From Paraphoma chrysanthemicola (lineage: Eukaryota; Ascomycota; Dothideomycetes; Pleosporales; Phaeosphaeriaceae): a stretch of 64,000 nucleotides of DNA. Under the pieces are notes generated by a model, which did no database searches, was not told the origin of the DNA, and saw only the letters and a program-made list of their open reading frames with translations. The position numbers were made by a program, and so were the translations under genes. Below are positions 21,537-33,871 of the stretch, piece after piece. The stretch covers positions 682,001 to 746,000 of the forward strand of contig JAGMWG010000020.1 of NCBI GenBank assembly GCA_020744225.1, in the 5' to 3' direction. How positions within the stretch are numbered: position 1 is the first letter of the stretch; each line of letters starts with the position of its first letter.

Positions 21537-23122
21537 GAGGGTGCTAGTATGAAGAAGAGAATGTCTACACCAAGAGCCCGGGAGGATAAAGTAGATAGTA
21601 GTGTAGAATGATAATTGAGATCTTCAAAAGTTGGATGGAGAGCAAATAAGACGAGCCGACCAACTCGGAATCGGCGAGTTAAATAGTTGCAGGTCAGGTG
21701 CAGAACCAACGCTCTTTATCTTTACTTGTTGAGTACATTTGAATGAAATTTGTGCGCATCTTCGGACGTCTGCCGAATTAAGTGTACATTTGAGTGGCTC
21801 AGGGAGCTCCGCCGGGGGCGGGAACCCTCATGGCGCTTTCGTGTGTAACAAAGTACATATCACAGAGAAGCTTGGCCAGAAGACGTGGAGACTCGACCCA
21901 GCGAGACCAGATCGTAGAGTACGATTAGTAAGATTGCATAGCCTATATTTATAACGCAAGTCCTTGACTGAATTAGAACCAAAGACCTTTGTCGCTTGAG
22001 GACGCGAATCGATACCCATAGCGAGCTTGCGGACGAGCCGCGAACATGTGCACGGGATGTGGCATTCGCTTATCGCCTTATGACGAGACGACTCTGTGTT
22101 AGATTCGACAAGACATAGGATCACAGATCAAGATAAGGCTGCGCCCTGATATGCGGGGGAAAAAGCGTCTGCTCGCCCAATGAGCAGCCAGCCGCCAGAA
22201 TAACGTTTGAAGGACCACCCAACAGTGTAACATCACAGGATATACCCAGCCACCCTTGCGTAGTAATTCTCACAGCTGTAATTCTAATGCTGTACATGGT
22301 CCGCAAAAAGCTCTTCGCCATGACAGTTTTCAGCTCGTTAAAGTAGCCCTACCTGCACCCACGGATGCAGCCGCACCTCCTTGGCAATCCGTTCAGGTCG
22401 GGATCCACTATGCAGGTCCGAGTCAGAAACCCCACAGCTACCCCAGCCTTTGCAGATTGAGGCCTTTGACTTGCAGCAGTAGACTTGTCAGAGATTTTGC
22501 ATCATGGGTTGTGGGTTACGAGTACAGTGTTACATGAAGAAAGCACTATGCGTGCCGACTTCTTTTGATGTACCTTTGACAGCAACTTAAACGTAGGAGC
22601 AGCAGCATACCTATTGCTTGACGTACGTTTGTCATTGGCCTGCATCTTTGATTGAGCACGAATGAGCTTTTCTAAAAGCAACGGTCGAATCCCTTACGCT
22701 CTAGACTAAAGCACTACATGGCGCTTTTCAGCACGTATGGACCCGTGAAAAGACGTCGGAAGATTCGAACAATTGATAGATTATCGATCGGTATTCACAT
22801 TCTAGCTCATCTCCACACACCCACACCCCATCCAGACCATGCAAAAAGGAGCGACAACGATCTCGTTCCGTAGAACGAGCCGCTATAAATTACCCCCCAT
22901 TGTAGATACTTCTCAGCTCGGCCTGAGTACAAGGAAATATGTGACCAACAATATGCAAGAAATGAAACTGCCCCGGCTATACACAGCGCGGCGAAAAGGA
23001 GAGTATGCACAACCATGCTTAGTCCCCCGCTTTTTACAACGCGACCAAGCAAAGAACACCGTGGATATCCAAGGATTGACATGAACCGTAACGCAGAAGG
23101 AAACATCGATCTTGGGCCTCGC
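21537..23122. other. Intergenic
   Basis: No gene seen in 1.6 kb; opposing short ORFs only. The right end is the 3' untranslated side of the Crh gene. Confidence 0.5.
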
Positions 23123-24577
23123 TCATAGGAAGCACAGACCGAAGATGGCGACGACGATGGCCGCGAGTGAGCCACCGACGCGACCGAAGCCGGGCTCGAT
23201 GGTCGAGCCCGCACCGGTGCTGCTACCGCCGCTGTTTCCGCCCTGGTTGAAATTGGTCTGAGCATCACCGCCAACAGAATCTGTAGCTCCAGGTGCGGAT
23301 CCTCCAGCAGTGTTCGATGCCTGTCCTTGGGTCACGGTCGTCTCCTCAGCGCGGTTTCCGCCACCAGGGTTGCCACCGGGTACCATGGCAACGGATTGAG
23401 TAGCCTTAGGGTCTCCGGACTTGGGCGCCTCGCCTGGCTTCTCTCCAGTACCCATCAGCGAGCCGAGGATGACCTGCTTGTCCGTAATCGCAACAGTGTC
23501 GTTTGTGCCGCGCGCATCGGTGTACTGGTATGACTTGGAGCCCTTCTTCTGCGCACCGGATGGCGCATCGTAGCATTCGACTGTGACTTCGGAGAAGCGC
23601 GCAAAGTAGTATCCGTTCTGCATGTAAGGAGAGTTCCAGTCGATCTCACCACCAGCCCACTCGATGGTACCCTTCTCGTTCGAGGAAAGACCAGCGGGCC
23701 AGAGCGAAAGCATGATACGGGAAGGTGTTTGCGGGTAGTCGAATCGGCCAGAGGTCGAGTTCCAGGTGTCCTTGCGGTTCAGGGTGCGCTGATCTTTACC
23801 GTCGATGGACCAGGTGAGGGAATCCTGCTTCCAGTCGATGCAGTATTCGTGCATGTTCTCCACGGTGTTGCCGCCAGGAACAGTCAAGTTTTTACCGTTG
23901 TTGTCTACTCATGTCAGTGACGGTATTGGAAATGGTGCTCGTGATACATACAGTTGGTAACACCCTGAGAGTAGAAGTTGGATTGCACGTGGCTGGTGTC
24001 CACACCGACCCACTCAAAATCGATTTCGTCCTTGACGTCCGACATGAGAATGAAGGCAGTGACGACACCCTTGCCTTGCGCGGTGGACAGCTTGGAGCAA
24101 ATCTTGCCGTACCAGACGTAGTGTGTCGATGCGAGGAGTGTTCCGACAGTGCCTTGCGCCATAGTCAACAAAGTCGACTTCTTGCCGCTGCTTGGATCTG
24201 TGTAAATGGCGGGCATGCCCTGAGATTGCCAGTTGATCTTGGAGGCATCTCCGAGGTATTTGTCAATCGTCTGAACGTCGTCGAGCGAATCGAGGGTGTA
24301 GGTGCCAGACTTGCACACGGGGCCAGGAACGCAGGAATCGAAGGTGCTGGACATGAGAGGGTCGCAACCGCCGAGGCAGAAGGCGCCGACACCACAGTCG
24401 CCATAAACTATGCAGCTATTAGCAACGCGCTCAACGAGGCTAGGCGCAATTGTACGCACGAGAGCAGCAGGGTGTGGCTGATGGACAGTGGCTGTCCTTC
24501 GTGCACTTCGCGCCGGCGAATGCAGTGCCAGCAAAGGCTGCGGCTGCAAATGCAGCGGAAATAGCGCCTCGAACCAT
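23123..24577 (-). CDS. crh1: GPI-anchored Crh-type chitin-glucan transglycosylase (GH16)
   Basis: Three exons: 24577-24460, 24407-23952, 23904-23123 (introns 52 and 47 bp with GCTAAT/ACTGAC branch points), 451 residues. Residues 1-22 are a signal peptide (MVRGAISAAFAAAAFAGTAF). A Cys-rich N-terminal segment follows (CTKDSHCPSATPCCS, CGVGAFCLGGC), as in Crh proteins. The GH16 catalytic signature DEIDFEW lies at about 166-172, with Glu167 and Glu171 as nucleophile and acid/base. Then come EYCIDW, IMLSLWPAG and IEWAGGEIDW. The C-terminal third is a Ser/Thr/Gly-rich stalk ending in a hydrophobic segment (GGSLAAIVVAIFGLCFL), a typical GPI-attachment signal. Crh enzymes link chitin to beta-glucan in the cell wall. 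The splice model restores the motif NYNNGKNLTVPGG across intron 2. Confidence 0.92.
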
Positions 24578-26003
24578 GTCGGGAGCGGTTTTCGCAGACG
24601 TCTGTCGTGTAAGGTTGCGGAATGCGGAGTGCAGCGACCGTTTGAGCGACCTTCAATTATCGCAGTCGCGCAACGGGACTTGCAGCTTCCAAGGTTCTCG
24701 ATGAAACGGTAGGCGCGATCTGGTCGGGATCCGGGATTGACGGCTGAGCGACTGGGCGTGGGGCAATTATTATGCGACGAGGTTCTCCTGACTGTATACA
24801 AGGCGAGTAGCGAGCGTAGGGGCGAATTAAACAGGCTGTGGGTTAGTAGCGAAAGAAAGGGCCCGAGGGAAAGAAGACGGCGCGATAGAAGTAGGAGTGG
24901 AGGTTGACAGCGACGGCTTGCAAAGAAGGGGCCCAACACGAGATGTCAGGTGCGCTATACCGTGTGCGGTCGGCATGAACCGCCCGTGTCAGCGAACCAT
25001 GCCAACACCACCCACATCGAGATGCATCGCTGTTTGTGATTACGAGACAGGTGAGCCGCACTACCAGCCACAGGAAATCTTACCCATCATTATCAGTTCC
25101 CCCTTCCTTTCAGTCCTCTTGCGACGCACATTTTCACGATCATTTGCCCTGCGTCGCCACTGCGTCTGTTCGAAACCTCACACTAGGTCTAGCGTGGGCG
25201 CCGTCCTGCGATCGATATGCGCTAAATTTATTATTGGACTCACTGCAGGGACCAAGTACCGCTGCTCCACCATGCCCAGCTCCACGTGCTCTATTCCCCA
25301 GTGCGTTCGGGGAATGTTCACCGTGGAACCACCGAAAATAAACGGCTGTAGTTGCGCAACCTCGACAGCGATCTTGCATTTCAGCGACATGGCGAGGTTA
25401 GTGTTCCGATGACGTTTGTAACCGTAAACGATGTTTGTGCGCAGCCCCTGAGTAACTCGGGTCTTCGCCTGCCGAGCCGAGTACGAACAAGACTCACCGG
25501 TCGCGAAATCTAACATGGCAGACGTCACGTTTCGAGCAGATTTACTGTCAAAACTTTTGACTGAACCTCACGTTCACACGATATCTTGACAGTTGTGTTT
25601 GACAAGTCTGGCTTGCGTTCCCCGAAGTAGCACACAGCTGCAGTGGTCGCCGACATGTCCGTACATGGCAGCCTTGTGGGTCGTGGAAATACTTTACCTA
25701 GTTCAGCTCGCCTGTCGCGTATACCAATTCAAAGAACGTCGTTGAAACTGATTTAGCATTGGACTTGTTGTATGGCTGATTTCTTCACAGTAGAGCAAAT
25801 TTCTCGACTCGCGCATGCTCAAATGCTGCAAAAGAAAGCTGCTCCTCCGTCAAGCCTGGTCAGTCCCATCACCCCGCGCACCCCGCGATCAGCCTTGTCA
25901 CAATGAGTTATCTACCAGCCTTCCTGCTCTCGACAGTTCCATAGCCTCTCCCATTACTCTTTTGTATCCTTTGTTACCTCTCAGCAACTTCATTCTACAG
26001 AAA
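24578..26003. other. Intergenic, divergent promoter region
   Basis: Sits between the minus-strand Crh gene and the plus-strand PigL_N-like gene. The frames here overlap on both strands and have no domain signature. Confidence 0.5.
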
Positions 26004-28176
26004 ATGGCTGATCCTTTATCTGTGGTCGCCGGCGTCACTGGCATCTCAGTTGCGTGCGCGCAACTCGCGAACGCAATCTACACAAGTTGTGACAGGTTGC
26101 GGCACGCCCCTATTCAGATTCGTGATATAGGAACAAGTATGGCTTTGCTATCTAGCATCCTTGATCCTTTGGCCGGCGTTCTTGACAAAGGTCAAGGACT
26201 GTACACGACTCAGCTTCTGCAGAACACGAAAAACATATTGAAGCGTATCAGAAAAGTCCAGAAAGAAGCGCGTAAGCTTGTGAAAGCGCATGTCGGCGTT
26301 CGCGCGCGGATGAACTGGGCTTTCTTCGATTTTCACAAGTTCAATGAGCTGTCTGCCAGAATCGAGGCTCTGAAGTCCGCCTTGGTGCTGGTGCTATCCA
26401 CCATACAACTTGCTATTGCACAGGAAGGGCGAGAAAGGTCTTCGAATCCGTTGTCGTAAGTAAATCGTTCTGCAGTCAAGTTCGTTTGTTAAGTCGAGAA
26501 GACCAGAACATATGAGTACGCTTGTAGGGTGCGCAGTCAGAGAAAGTCGACATGCTGTCTTAGAACTAGTGCGTTATGGAATGGCGCCACCTCCCATGAC
26601 ATCGCAGGAAGCTTTTGGCCACGAACTACCAACTGGTTCTGCATATGGGGCGTCGTTGCAATTTCCACCAATGTCGAGTCACGTTCACGAAGAGCAACTT
26701 TCCCATCAGAGCTTCAGCCTAGCCGATGCCTCGTCCATTGATCGGACTGACACCCATGAAGCCCGAGAAGGTTTTTCTAACACTACCCTACCTTCGAAAG
26801 GCGCAGTGCCAAGAGAGCAAACACACCCTAAGCGTGCTGGCACCAACGGACAAAAACATGATAGCCATAAGACCGTTGCAGTATCTACCCAGAACCGAGA
26901 GATTTTCAAGGAGAATTGCACAAACGAGGGAGGACAAGCGAGCTCGACCCAACATACTTATGACTCCCATCCTCATGGGTCACTGAGATCTAATCCTTCA
27001 ATGGCTCTGGAATTAGTCGCCAGTCCATCATCAGAAACCGCATCGTGGCTATATCACATGGTTTTTGAACCTGACTCGACCAGCCAACCAGCAGAAGGAG
27101 CACCAAAACTTACTGGGAGGCACCACTCGAATCCGGCGGAGAACATTGGTTCTTCTGGAGGCTTCCAGATCATAGAAACACCGCCAACCTCACAAGAAGA
27201 ACGTGCGGAGGAAGTCAATTATGTCTTGACTCCTTCCCCGGAGTATATATACGGGCTTTCTGTTCGAGATACGGTCGAGGGTCTGCTTAACGAATGGACT
27301 CACATCAAGATCAGCGATCTTCCGCTTCAGCTCAGCAGTATTGACGATGTGGATGCTTTGGACAATGAGGATCACCCCAGTAATATTGATGCCAGCAAGG
27401 GGATGGGAATGGTCTCATCTAACGCTATAACACCGCTTTCTGAGAAAAACGTCACTACTCGAAGTCCAGCCAGCGCGAATCATGACGACAAATCTCGTCC
27501 TAGGTCTGAGGGTGGTAAAACTCAAGGTGATTCCAGAAAAGACACCACCGTGGAAAACTCAGCTCAATCACATTCCTCCAGTCCTGATCCTCCATGGGCC
27601 GCCTCGGCCGAACGACTCGATCAATTGCCCAACGATGGGAATATTGATCAATCGCTCGATGTGCATGAACTCTGGAGAGAAAACCGTCGCAAAAAGAAAG
27701 CCGCAAACAAGCAGCAAAATCTTTGGTTTGAGCGGCTCGAATCGCTGCTTTTGCTACAAATGGACCTTTTGAGCAAACAAGCTGAGGCGTCACGTGCCGA
27801 AGCCGACGCAGCTAAAGCAGTAATCAAAGAAGCGGATAGAAAAGCCGCCGAGCGACGGAAAGAGGACAATGAGAGGTACAAGCGGCTCGAGAACATGATC
27901 GTCTCACATCGTGTCGCGTACATGTTCAAAGAGGCGGCGGAAAGGCAACAGGCTTCTGTCACCACGGCGGAGGCAGGTTCAGAAGATGAAGGACCACCGC
28001 AAGCGGCAGGGCCAGCACCGACGCAGAGGAGAGGAGATACGACGCCTGGGAACAGGACGGGAAGAGGGTCGGATCGGAAGAAAGATGGGCAGAGGAAGAC
28101 ACAGGCGGATTGGCGCTGGGGAAGACCAAGGCCGCGGAAGAAGAAGTCGGGTGAGGATGATAGTGCCAAGAGATGA
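26004..28176 (+). CDS. PigL_N/HeLo-like N-terminal domain protein with coiled coil
   Basis: Exon 1 begins at the ATG at 26004 with MADPLSVVAGVTGISVACAQ, the characteristic opening of the fungal PigL_N / HeLo-like N-terminal domain; APIQIRDIGTSMALLSSILD follows. Its donor is GTAAGT at 26456 in phase 2. Two acceptors keep the frame, at 26498 (43-bp intron) or 26540 (85 bp); the choice is open. Exon 2 runs to TGA 28174-28176. It is low-complexity for about 370 residues, then a long charged coiled coil (ELWRENRRKKKAANKQQNLW, AEASRAEADAAKAVIKEADR, KAAERRKEDNERYKRLEN) and a Lys/Arg-rich tail. In the family this N-domain is often fused to NLR or ankyrin modules; here it stands with a coiled coil only. 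About 690-700 residues. Membrane or signalling roles are plausible but unproven. Confidence 0.75.
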
Positions 28177-29164
28177 GGAGATACCTCCCCGCGCATCGAG
28201 TTCACGACAAGGTCGCTCTGCAGCCTTATCGCAAGTACAGGGCGATATACGGCGAGCTGAAATGCCAGCGACCAGTGGTAAGCTCATCGCTACATGCTCA
28301 CCAACCATACTGTGCGAACAGCTCGCAGAAAAAGCCGCAGACAATTACATTCATGGAAATACCCACCGAAATCCGTCTGATGATTTTCCAATACCATTTC
28401 GTATTCAACGAGCCGATCGAGATGTGGGCAGAGACCGGCGACGTCTACGCTGACCAGAAGGTCCGTCGACAAGCCAAAGGCGCGTTCAAGCGCAAATTCT
28501 GGTACAAGCGCATTTTCAATCTCGGCCTGTTGCGAACATGCAAGCAGATCAATATCGAGGCAGCCAAGGTGTTCTACGGCGAGAATGAGTTCCGCTTTTC
28601 GGGTACTAACGGACATGTGATTGCTTATGCCTACTTGAAGAAGCTTGGCATTCGAAACATCAACTTTCTACAGAGTATTACGATTGCTGCTCCCTTCCGA
28701 TCAAGGGACCATGGCATGTTACACGGCGAGAATTGGAATCCGAGGGCGTGGATGCGGATCAATGAGGTGTACACCGGGCGCCTTTCCCATATCCATCCGA
28801 CACGCCTCGTAACCGCTGGTTCTATAAGCGTCTGGACTACGTCGAATCGTGGTGCGCCCTGGCCTGGATGTTGGCGACTGCACATCGCTTGAAGTTTGTC
28901 CATATTGTTGTGCCCCAGCCAACAGAGGATAAGTTCTACTTCTATGCCTATTTGTTAATTGGTCGTACCGTGAGCGCATTCGACGATATTGCTGCCGCGA
29001 AGCCGGACCTCGACTTTCACGTTATCCAAGTCATCGAGCCCGACCAGGAGGTGTCGGATACAGCCGACCCTATTTCGAGCATACTCCGTCCTCTGGCGGT
29101 GTGTCATGTGAACGAGGCTGAGTTTGATCAAGAGCGGCTGGGTCGGTGGTCGATAGAGAAATAA
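28173..29164 (+). pseudogene. Second 2EXR/F-box-like gene, one frameshift
   Basis: Exon 1 (28173-28277) and exon 2 (from 28329) flank a 51-bp intron (GTAAGC to CTCGCAG), the same layout as the copy at 19.6 kb. Exon 2 carries PQTITFMEIPTEIRLMIFQY, LLRTCKQINIEAAKVFYGEN and EFRFSGTNGH. Near 28778 the frame changes by one base; RNRWFYKRLDYVESW and LKFVHIVV, which align with the other copy's text, continue in the new frame to a stop at 29162-29164. An intron skipping 28755-28816 would also repair the frame, but it would remove residues that look conserved between the two copies, so a frameshift is preferred. The proposed ATG overlaps the stop of the upstream gene by four bases, which is unusual in fungi. 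Confidence 0.6.
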
Positions 29165-30036
29165 CTATTTGGAGGCGAGTGTTTAGTAGAAGAGAGCCAA
29201 GATTGCACTGAGGGATCTGGTAAAGGATTGTTTGCCACTTCTGGAAAGTACCCTTGGCGAGAATAGACATTGATGCATAGAAGACTCAGTGCTCCGAATC
29301 AAGGAGTGTAAGACGAGACGATTGGATTCCCTCGAGGGCGAAGGCATCAAGACAACCAGCATAATCGAAGAAACACTCGAAGAGAACAAATGACAAGAGT
29401 CTAATCGCCGTAACGGAGCCTCCTAGAGGTTCTTTAGCTTCCAATTCTTTCCACATCATGCACACTTTGGGAAATTTCTATCCACAAGTACAATCAATGC
29501 GCTTTAGGTGATTCTAGACGTATAGACAAGTTCGCCATCAAAAACCCTGCTGTGCTGATGTCGTCCGCGTCTAGTTTACGTAGTGTACTCCGTCGCAAGA
29601 CCAACCAATCTTACTGCAGCGTCACTATAAGCTCCTCTCGTCGTTACAGTATCTGTAATACTCCTACTTGAGGCTTCAGACTCCGCTGCACCACTAGTAG
29701 GCAGTTTACAACACTGTGTGGGCCGTGTCGCGATATATACTGCAGAGCAGCGGCTCGCAATCGCACATCTAACGCGATCGGCCACGAATGTGGGCCGGCA
29801 CAGTAAAGCCTGTGCCAGACTTACGCATGGCTTGCGAAGTAATCTAACACGTATCTGCTTACTGAATCGAATATCGCGTCACCCAGGTACAATCAGAAAT
29901 ATCACGACTTCGATGCACAAATGCAGGTAGCCTAAGCATCAAGAAGTAGTTCGTCTTTTCATGGGTAGCAAACATTCGTGATGGAGCTTCTCAAGTGAGT
30001 CACATGGATTCGATGCAAAAGAAACACAACCTTTAT
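29165..30036. other. Intergenic
   Basis: Convergent 3' flanks of the 2EXR-like gene and the NLR. Nothing recognisable. Confidence 0.5.
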
Positions 30037-33000
30037 CTACAATTGCACTGCTGCTAATTCGGCACGCATTTCTTGAAGTGCTCTAATCGATTTGAGCTGA
30101 GAAGGGTGGGTGTCGTTATAGACTCGGCTTTTTAACGCAACCACAGACTCAAGGAGAACTACTGCATCCTCAGTCTGTCCGTTAGCATCGTATGCAAAAG
30201 CAAGCGCATGCTGCGATGCTAGTCGCGAGGGGTGACTCTCTGCCAGCGTAGTCTCTTTGACCATTACTACGTGCTCTAGCAATGCTACTGCCTCTGTCGT
30301 CTGTCCATTAGCCCCGTATGCTCCGGCAAGCACATGCTGCGACAACAGTCGATCAGGGTGAGTCTCTGCTAGCGTAGTCTCCTTGACCTTAACTACGTGC
30401 TCTAGCAGCGCTATTGCCTTCTTTGTCTGTCCGTTAACACAGTATGCAAGAGCAAGCTCATGCTGCGATGCTAGTCGCGAGGCATCAGTCTCCGCTAGCG
30501 TAGTCTCGTGCAATTTAGCTACGTGCTCAAGCAGCGCAATTGCCTCCTTTGTCTGTCCATTAACACGGTATGCAAGAGCAAGCTCATACTGCGATGCTAG
30601 TCGCGAGGGATAAGTCTCCGCTAGCGTAGTCTCGTGCAATTTAGCTACGTGCTCAAGAAGTGCTACCGCCTCCTTCGTCTGTCCATTAGCCTCGTATGCT
30701 CCGGCAAGCACATGCTGCGACAACAGTCGATCGGGGTGGGTCTCTGCTAGCGTCTGGCGCACCTTAAACACGTGCTCCAGTAGCGCCACCGTCTCCTTTG
30801 GATGGCCCATGTAGCCTAAATTTTGGGCGGCGAGATCCCATACCGCTATGTGTTCCTCAGAGGGATCTTCTGGGCTGATCTGTAGCTCCCGATATATGCC
30901 AGCTAGTACCACCTCAAGCCGACCGTCCTCCCTCATCGTGTTCAGCGTCCATCCGCAATCTAGCAGGATGGCTAAGATTGCCCCTTGTGGACCATACGTG
31001 AAGACCAGCTCCACGCTGGGTGCGAGAAAAGACTGAACATGTGGCCGCAACTCTCTCTCGTATACTTGCCATGTGTCTGACCCTCGCGACAATGCAAGCA
31101 CACATCCAGCCGACAACCACGCTTGCTCTTGCTGCTGCTTCTGTAGACGGTCTCTTGCCCACGCGTGTGCAAGCGGATGCATCGATAGGCTGTCGAGCTC
31201 ATCGTGGCGGTGTCTTGTTACCAACGAGAGCGAGGCAAGCAGAGCGCTGGCTTTCTTAAGTCGGAAATCGTCCCACTCGTCTGCTTGTGTTTCGATGAAC
31301 GCAGGTAGCTGCGATACGTGCCATAAGTTAAGAGTGGCTAAGTCATTTGGTTCTGAGCTCCCACTTTCCGAAACGTAAGCAGCGCCTTCCCATGCGTCTG
31401 CAAAAATCTGGAGCAGAAGCACGCTGGAGTGGAACATGCTAAGGATTCTAAGCAGATCTAGAGCATCCTGTCCCGCCTTGTCGGAATTGAGTACGTCTGC
31501 AGACGCCTCGAAGGTGGCATACACGTCCCGATACCGTGACTGCTCTTGATCTGGATAATGCTCAAGCAGCCGCTTGCGCTGCCGCTCGTACCTCTCAGGA
31601 TACTCATCTAGCTGACAGAATCCTTCAGCAATGTAGGCGCCGGCCTGGATCAGCGCAAGCGTATGTGACCCTAACAGCTGCACGATCTCCTGTGCCTGCT
31701 TGCCATGCGATTGCCACTGCTCTTCTGATACGTGGGCAGCTGTGAGCAGAAGCTGCGTTGAGTGCTCGGCATCTAACCCTTCAAGCGCTTCCGCAGGCAC
31801 AGTGCTGTACTGGCTGCACTGCGGTATGCGCGAGGTCATGATGACTACACCTGCAACGCCGGATGGGATATACTGTTTGTAATCGAGCCTTGGATTGTCG
31901 GCGTTGTCTAAAATCAGTAGCCAGCGCTTCTTCGTCCTCGCTAGAGCGATGAGCGACTCGCCAACGCTCTCGGCAGGCGATCCTAGTGCCTTTGCGACAG
32001 CTAAGAAATCATTCTTGGCAGTCGCCTGGTTGTCTACATCGACCCAGAATACGCCCCAGAAGCTGAACGCAGTCAGTACACGCGCCAGAATTGTCCTGAG
32101 GTCAGCAATAGCCTGAACGTACTCTTCTCGCATCGCGTCTGCCAACATGAGGCACACCTCGCTCTTGCCTATCCCCCCTATGCCCGTAATGACCAGTCTT
32201 TTCTGCACTGTCGTGCCTATGCCATCGTTGCGCAGCGCGCGTTGGATCCGGTCAATAAGCTTTGTGCGCCCTGTGAACAAGCTGTTAACCGTGCGCGGAA
32301 CGATCCAATGTATGTTGCCAGTCAGGTCTGCATCTGTAGAAGACGGATGTTAGTCATTCGTGATATCACGGCTGCCCGCTTATTAACTCACTTTTGGGTC
32401 GATATCGGTCCTTCACGACTGCGTCGCTGTTGTGGACCATCCTCTGGAGCTCTGGCAGCAATCGTACAAAATTCTTGTCGTCGATTCCGCTAAACTTGTT
32501 CAGCCCAGAGTGATCCGCGTCCATGTACATTAGCTTCTTCCCAAGAATCGTAGCCGACTGCGTGCCGACAAACTGCTTCCAGTTAGCAAGAGGCGCTGAG
32601 CTACCTGTTTGACGCACCTGTCTGCTTATAGGCCCATACACCGCCTCTCTGTTCTCGTAGAAGCACGTCATGTCATACTCACCGTAGCTGCGCCAAAAGT
32701 CGATCGACAGGTTGTGCAGCTCTCGACTCTCTTTCTGCAACGTCCGCAACAGCGTGTACTTGTGGCCCTCTTCCTCTTGCAGCCGAACGAGCTTCGCCAG
32801 CCATTGCGCGTATGCCGCCTCGTCGCTTCCCTGGAACGGGGAGCCAAGGAAGACGATGCCTGCGACCGAGAGGCGAAGGTCGGTGTAGCTAGATCCGTGG
32901 ACAGCGATAGCAAGTGCCTAGCTCCGTTAGCCGCTACTCTCTCTGCTGAGGTTGCTACTCTAGTAAGTACCTGCTGGATGACAAGACCTCCGAGGCTATG

Positions 33001-33546
33001 TCCGATGAAGACGAGCGGTCTCCGCCGTTCCTGTCGTTTGCGTCAGAAAAGGCTTAGAGGTGCCAGGCAAAGTATAGCGACAACGCAGCGACGTACATCA
33101 TCGCCCTGCCGATGCTGCAGCAGCACCTCCAGAAGCTGCTGCCCACATTCTCGCAGGCTCGTGTTCACCTGCCGATCTCTCCAGTCCGATCCATAGCTGT
33201 ATGTAGCGACCCGCGCGCTGCTGAACTCTGGCACGAGGAGATCCCGCGGCCACATCACAATCTCTGCTTCGCCTTTTTCATGGTTGCTCTGCGTTTTGTT
33301 CTTCTTTCCAAAAAGCCTGCTAAGTTTTCTCGGGGTGATCTTGTCTTTTGGTGCGGTCGCGGCTACCTTCTTGACCCAAGTGTAGAACGGATGGGCGCCT
33401 AGCCCTTGGACGGCGATTATGCTAGAGCACTTAGCAGGGCATGTGGAGTTTAGCGCGCCCACTTACTCGACATTGTAGGGAGCCTCTGTAGTCGCCTGTT
33501 CCGACCAGAACCTGAGCCCGGTGGACTCGGTGTCGTCGTGCGCCAT
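30037..33546 (-). CDS. Fungal NLR: alpha/beta-hydrolase + NB-ARC + TPR
   Basis: Five exons: 33546-33467, 33421-33097, 33030-32971, 32917-32392, 32333-30037 (introns 45, 66, 53, 58 bp), 1095 residues. The start MAHDDTESTGLRFWSEQ was chosen because it joins in frame to YNVDIIAVQGLGAHPFYTW, the usual opening of the SesB-like lipase/esterase effector domain. The nucleophile elbow GHSLGG is at 145-150 (Ser147), followed by GIVFLGSPFQGSDEAAY. The linker GNIHWIVPRTVNSLFTGR leads into NB-ARC: Walker A GIGGIGKS at 381-388, Walker B WLLILDNAD, then IMTSR. MHPLAHAWARDRL sits where an MHD-like site is expected. From about residue 842 five nearly identical 42-residue TPRs and one diverged unit follow. This plan is that of fungal STAND receptors in non-self recognition and programmed cell death. 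Cytosolic; all key residues intact. Confidence 0.9.
30130..30810. repeat. 126-bp tandem repeats encoding five near-identical TPRs
   Basis: The codons for NGQTKEAVALLEHV-type text recur every 126 bases (landmark CTGTCC-TTA near 30178, 30304, 30430, 30556 and 30682). Units differ at only a few codons, notably at AY-(EA/RV/CV/GA/DA)-NGQT and LLSQHVLAG versus LASQ-ELALA. Confidence 0.92.
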
Positions 33547-33871
33547 GTGCAGTCGCTGGTGCAGTGTTCATCGTCTGGAGCGGACTCGGCTGAGCGTTGC
33601 GCAGCCTTATCACATGATGCGCAGCGATGCTGGCCTTGGGCATGCGCATAGGCTGGGGCTGGGTGCTGCGAGCTGGAGGCGCAGCATGGAGCGGGCTGAA
33701 CACCTGCCCCGCAGGTGGGATACTTCCAAGGTTGCTGCGGGTCGGCTCAGCCCGTACATCATCATCCACTCAGCACAGTGTCATCTGCTATCAAGCTTCC
33801 CATTTCCTTCTTGTCATAAATAAACTGCGTATCTCACGCAGCCCTTAATTCAGTGGCTTCTCTACCCGGAC
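33547..33871. promoter_or_regulatory. Divergent intergenic region of the NLR and a small ORF
   Basis: 325 bp between two start codons facing apart; the probable promoter of the NLR. No clear regulatory motif was identified. Confidence 0.4.

Noticed and set aside
28755..28816. A 62-bp intron as explanation of the frame change in the second 2EXR-like gene
   Set aside because: It would remove RNRWFYK-type text that aligns with the copy at 19.6 kb, and its acceptor is weak; a 1-base frameshift fits better.
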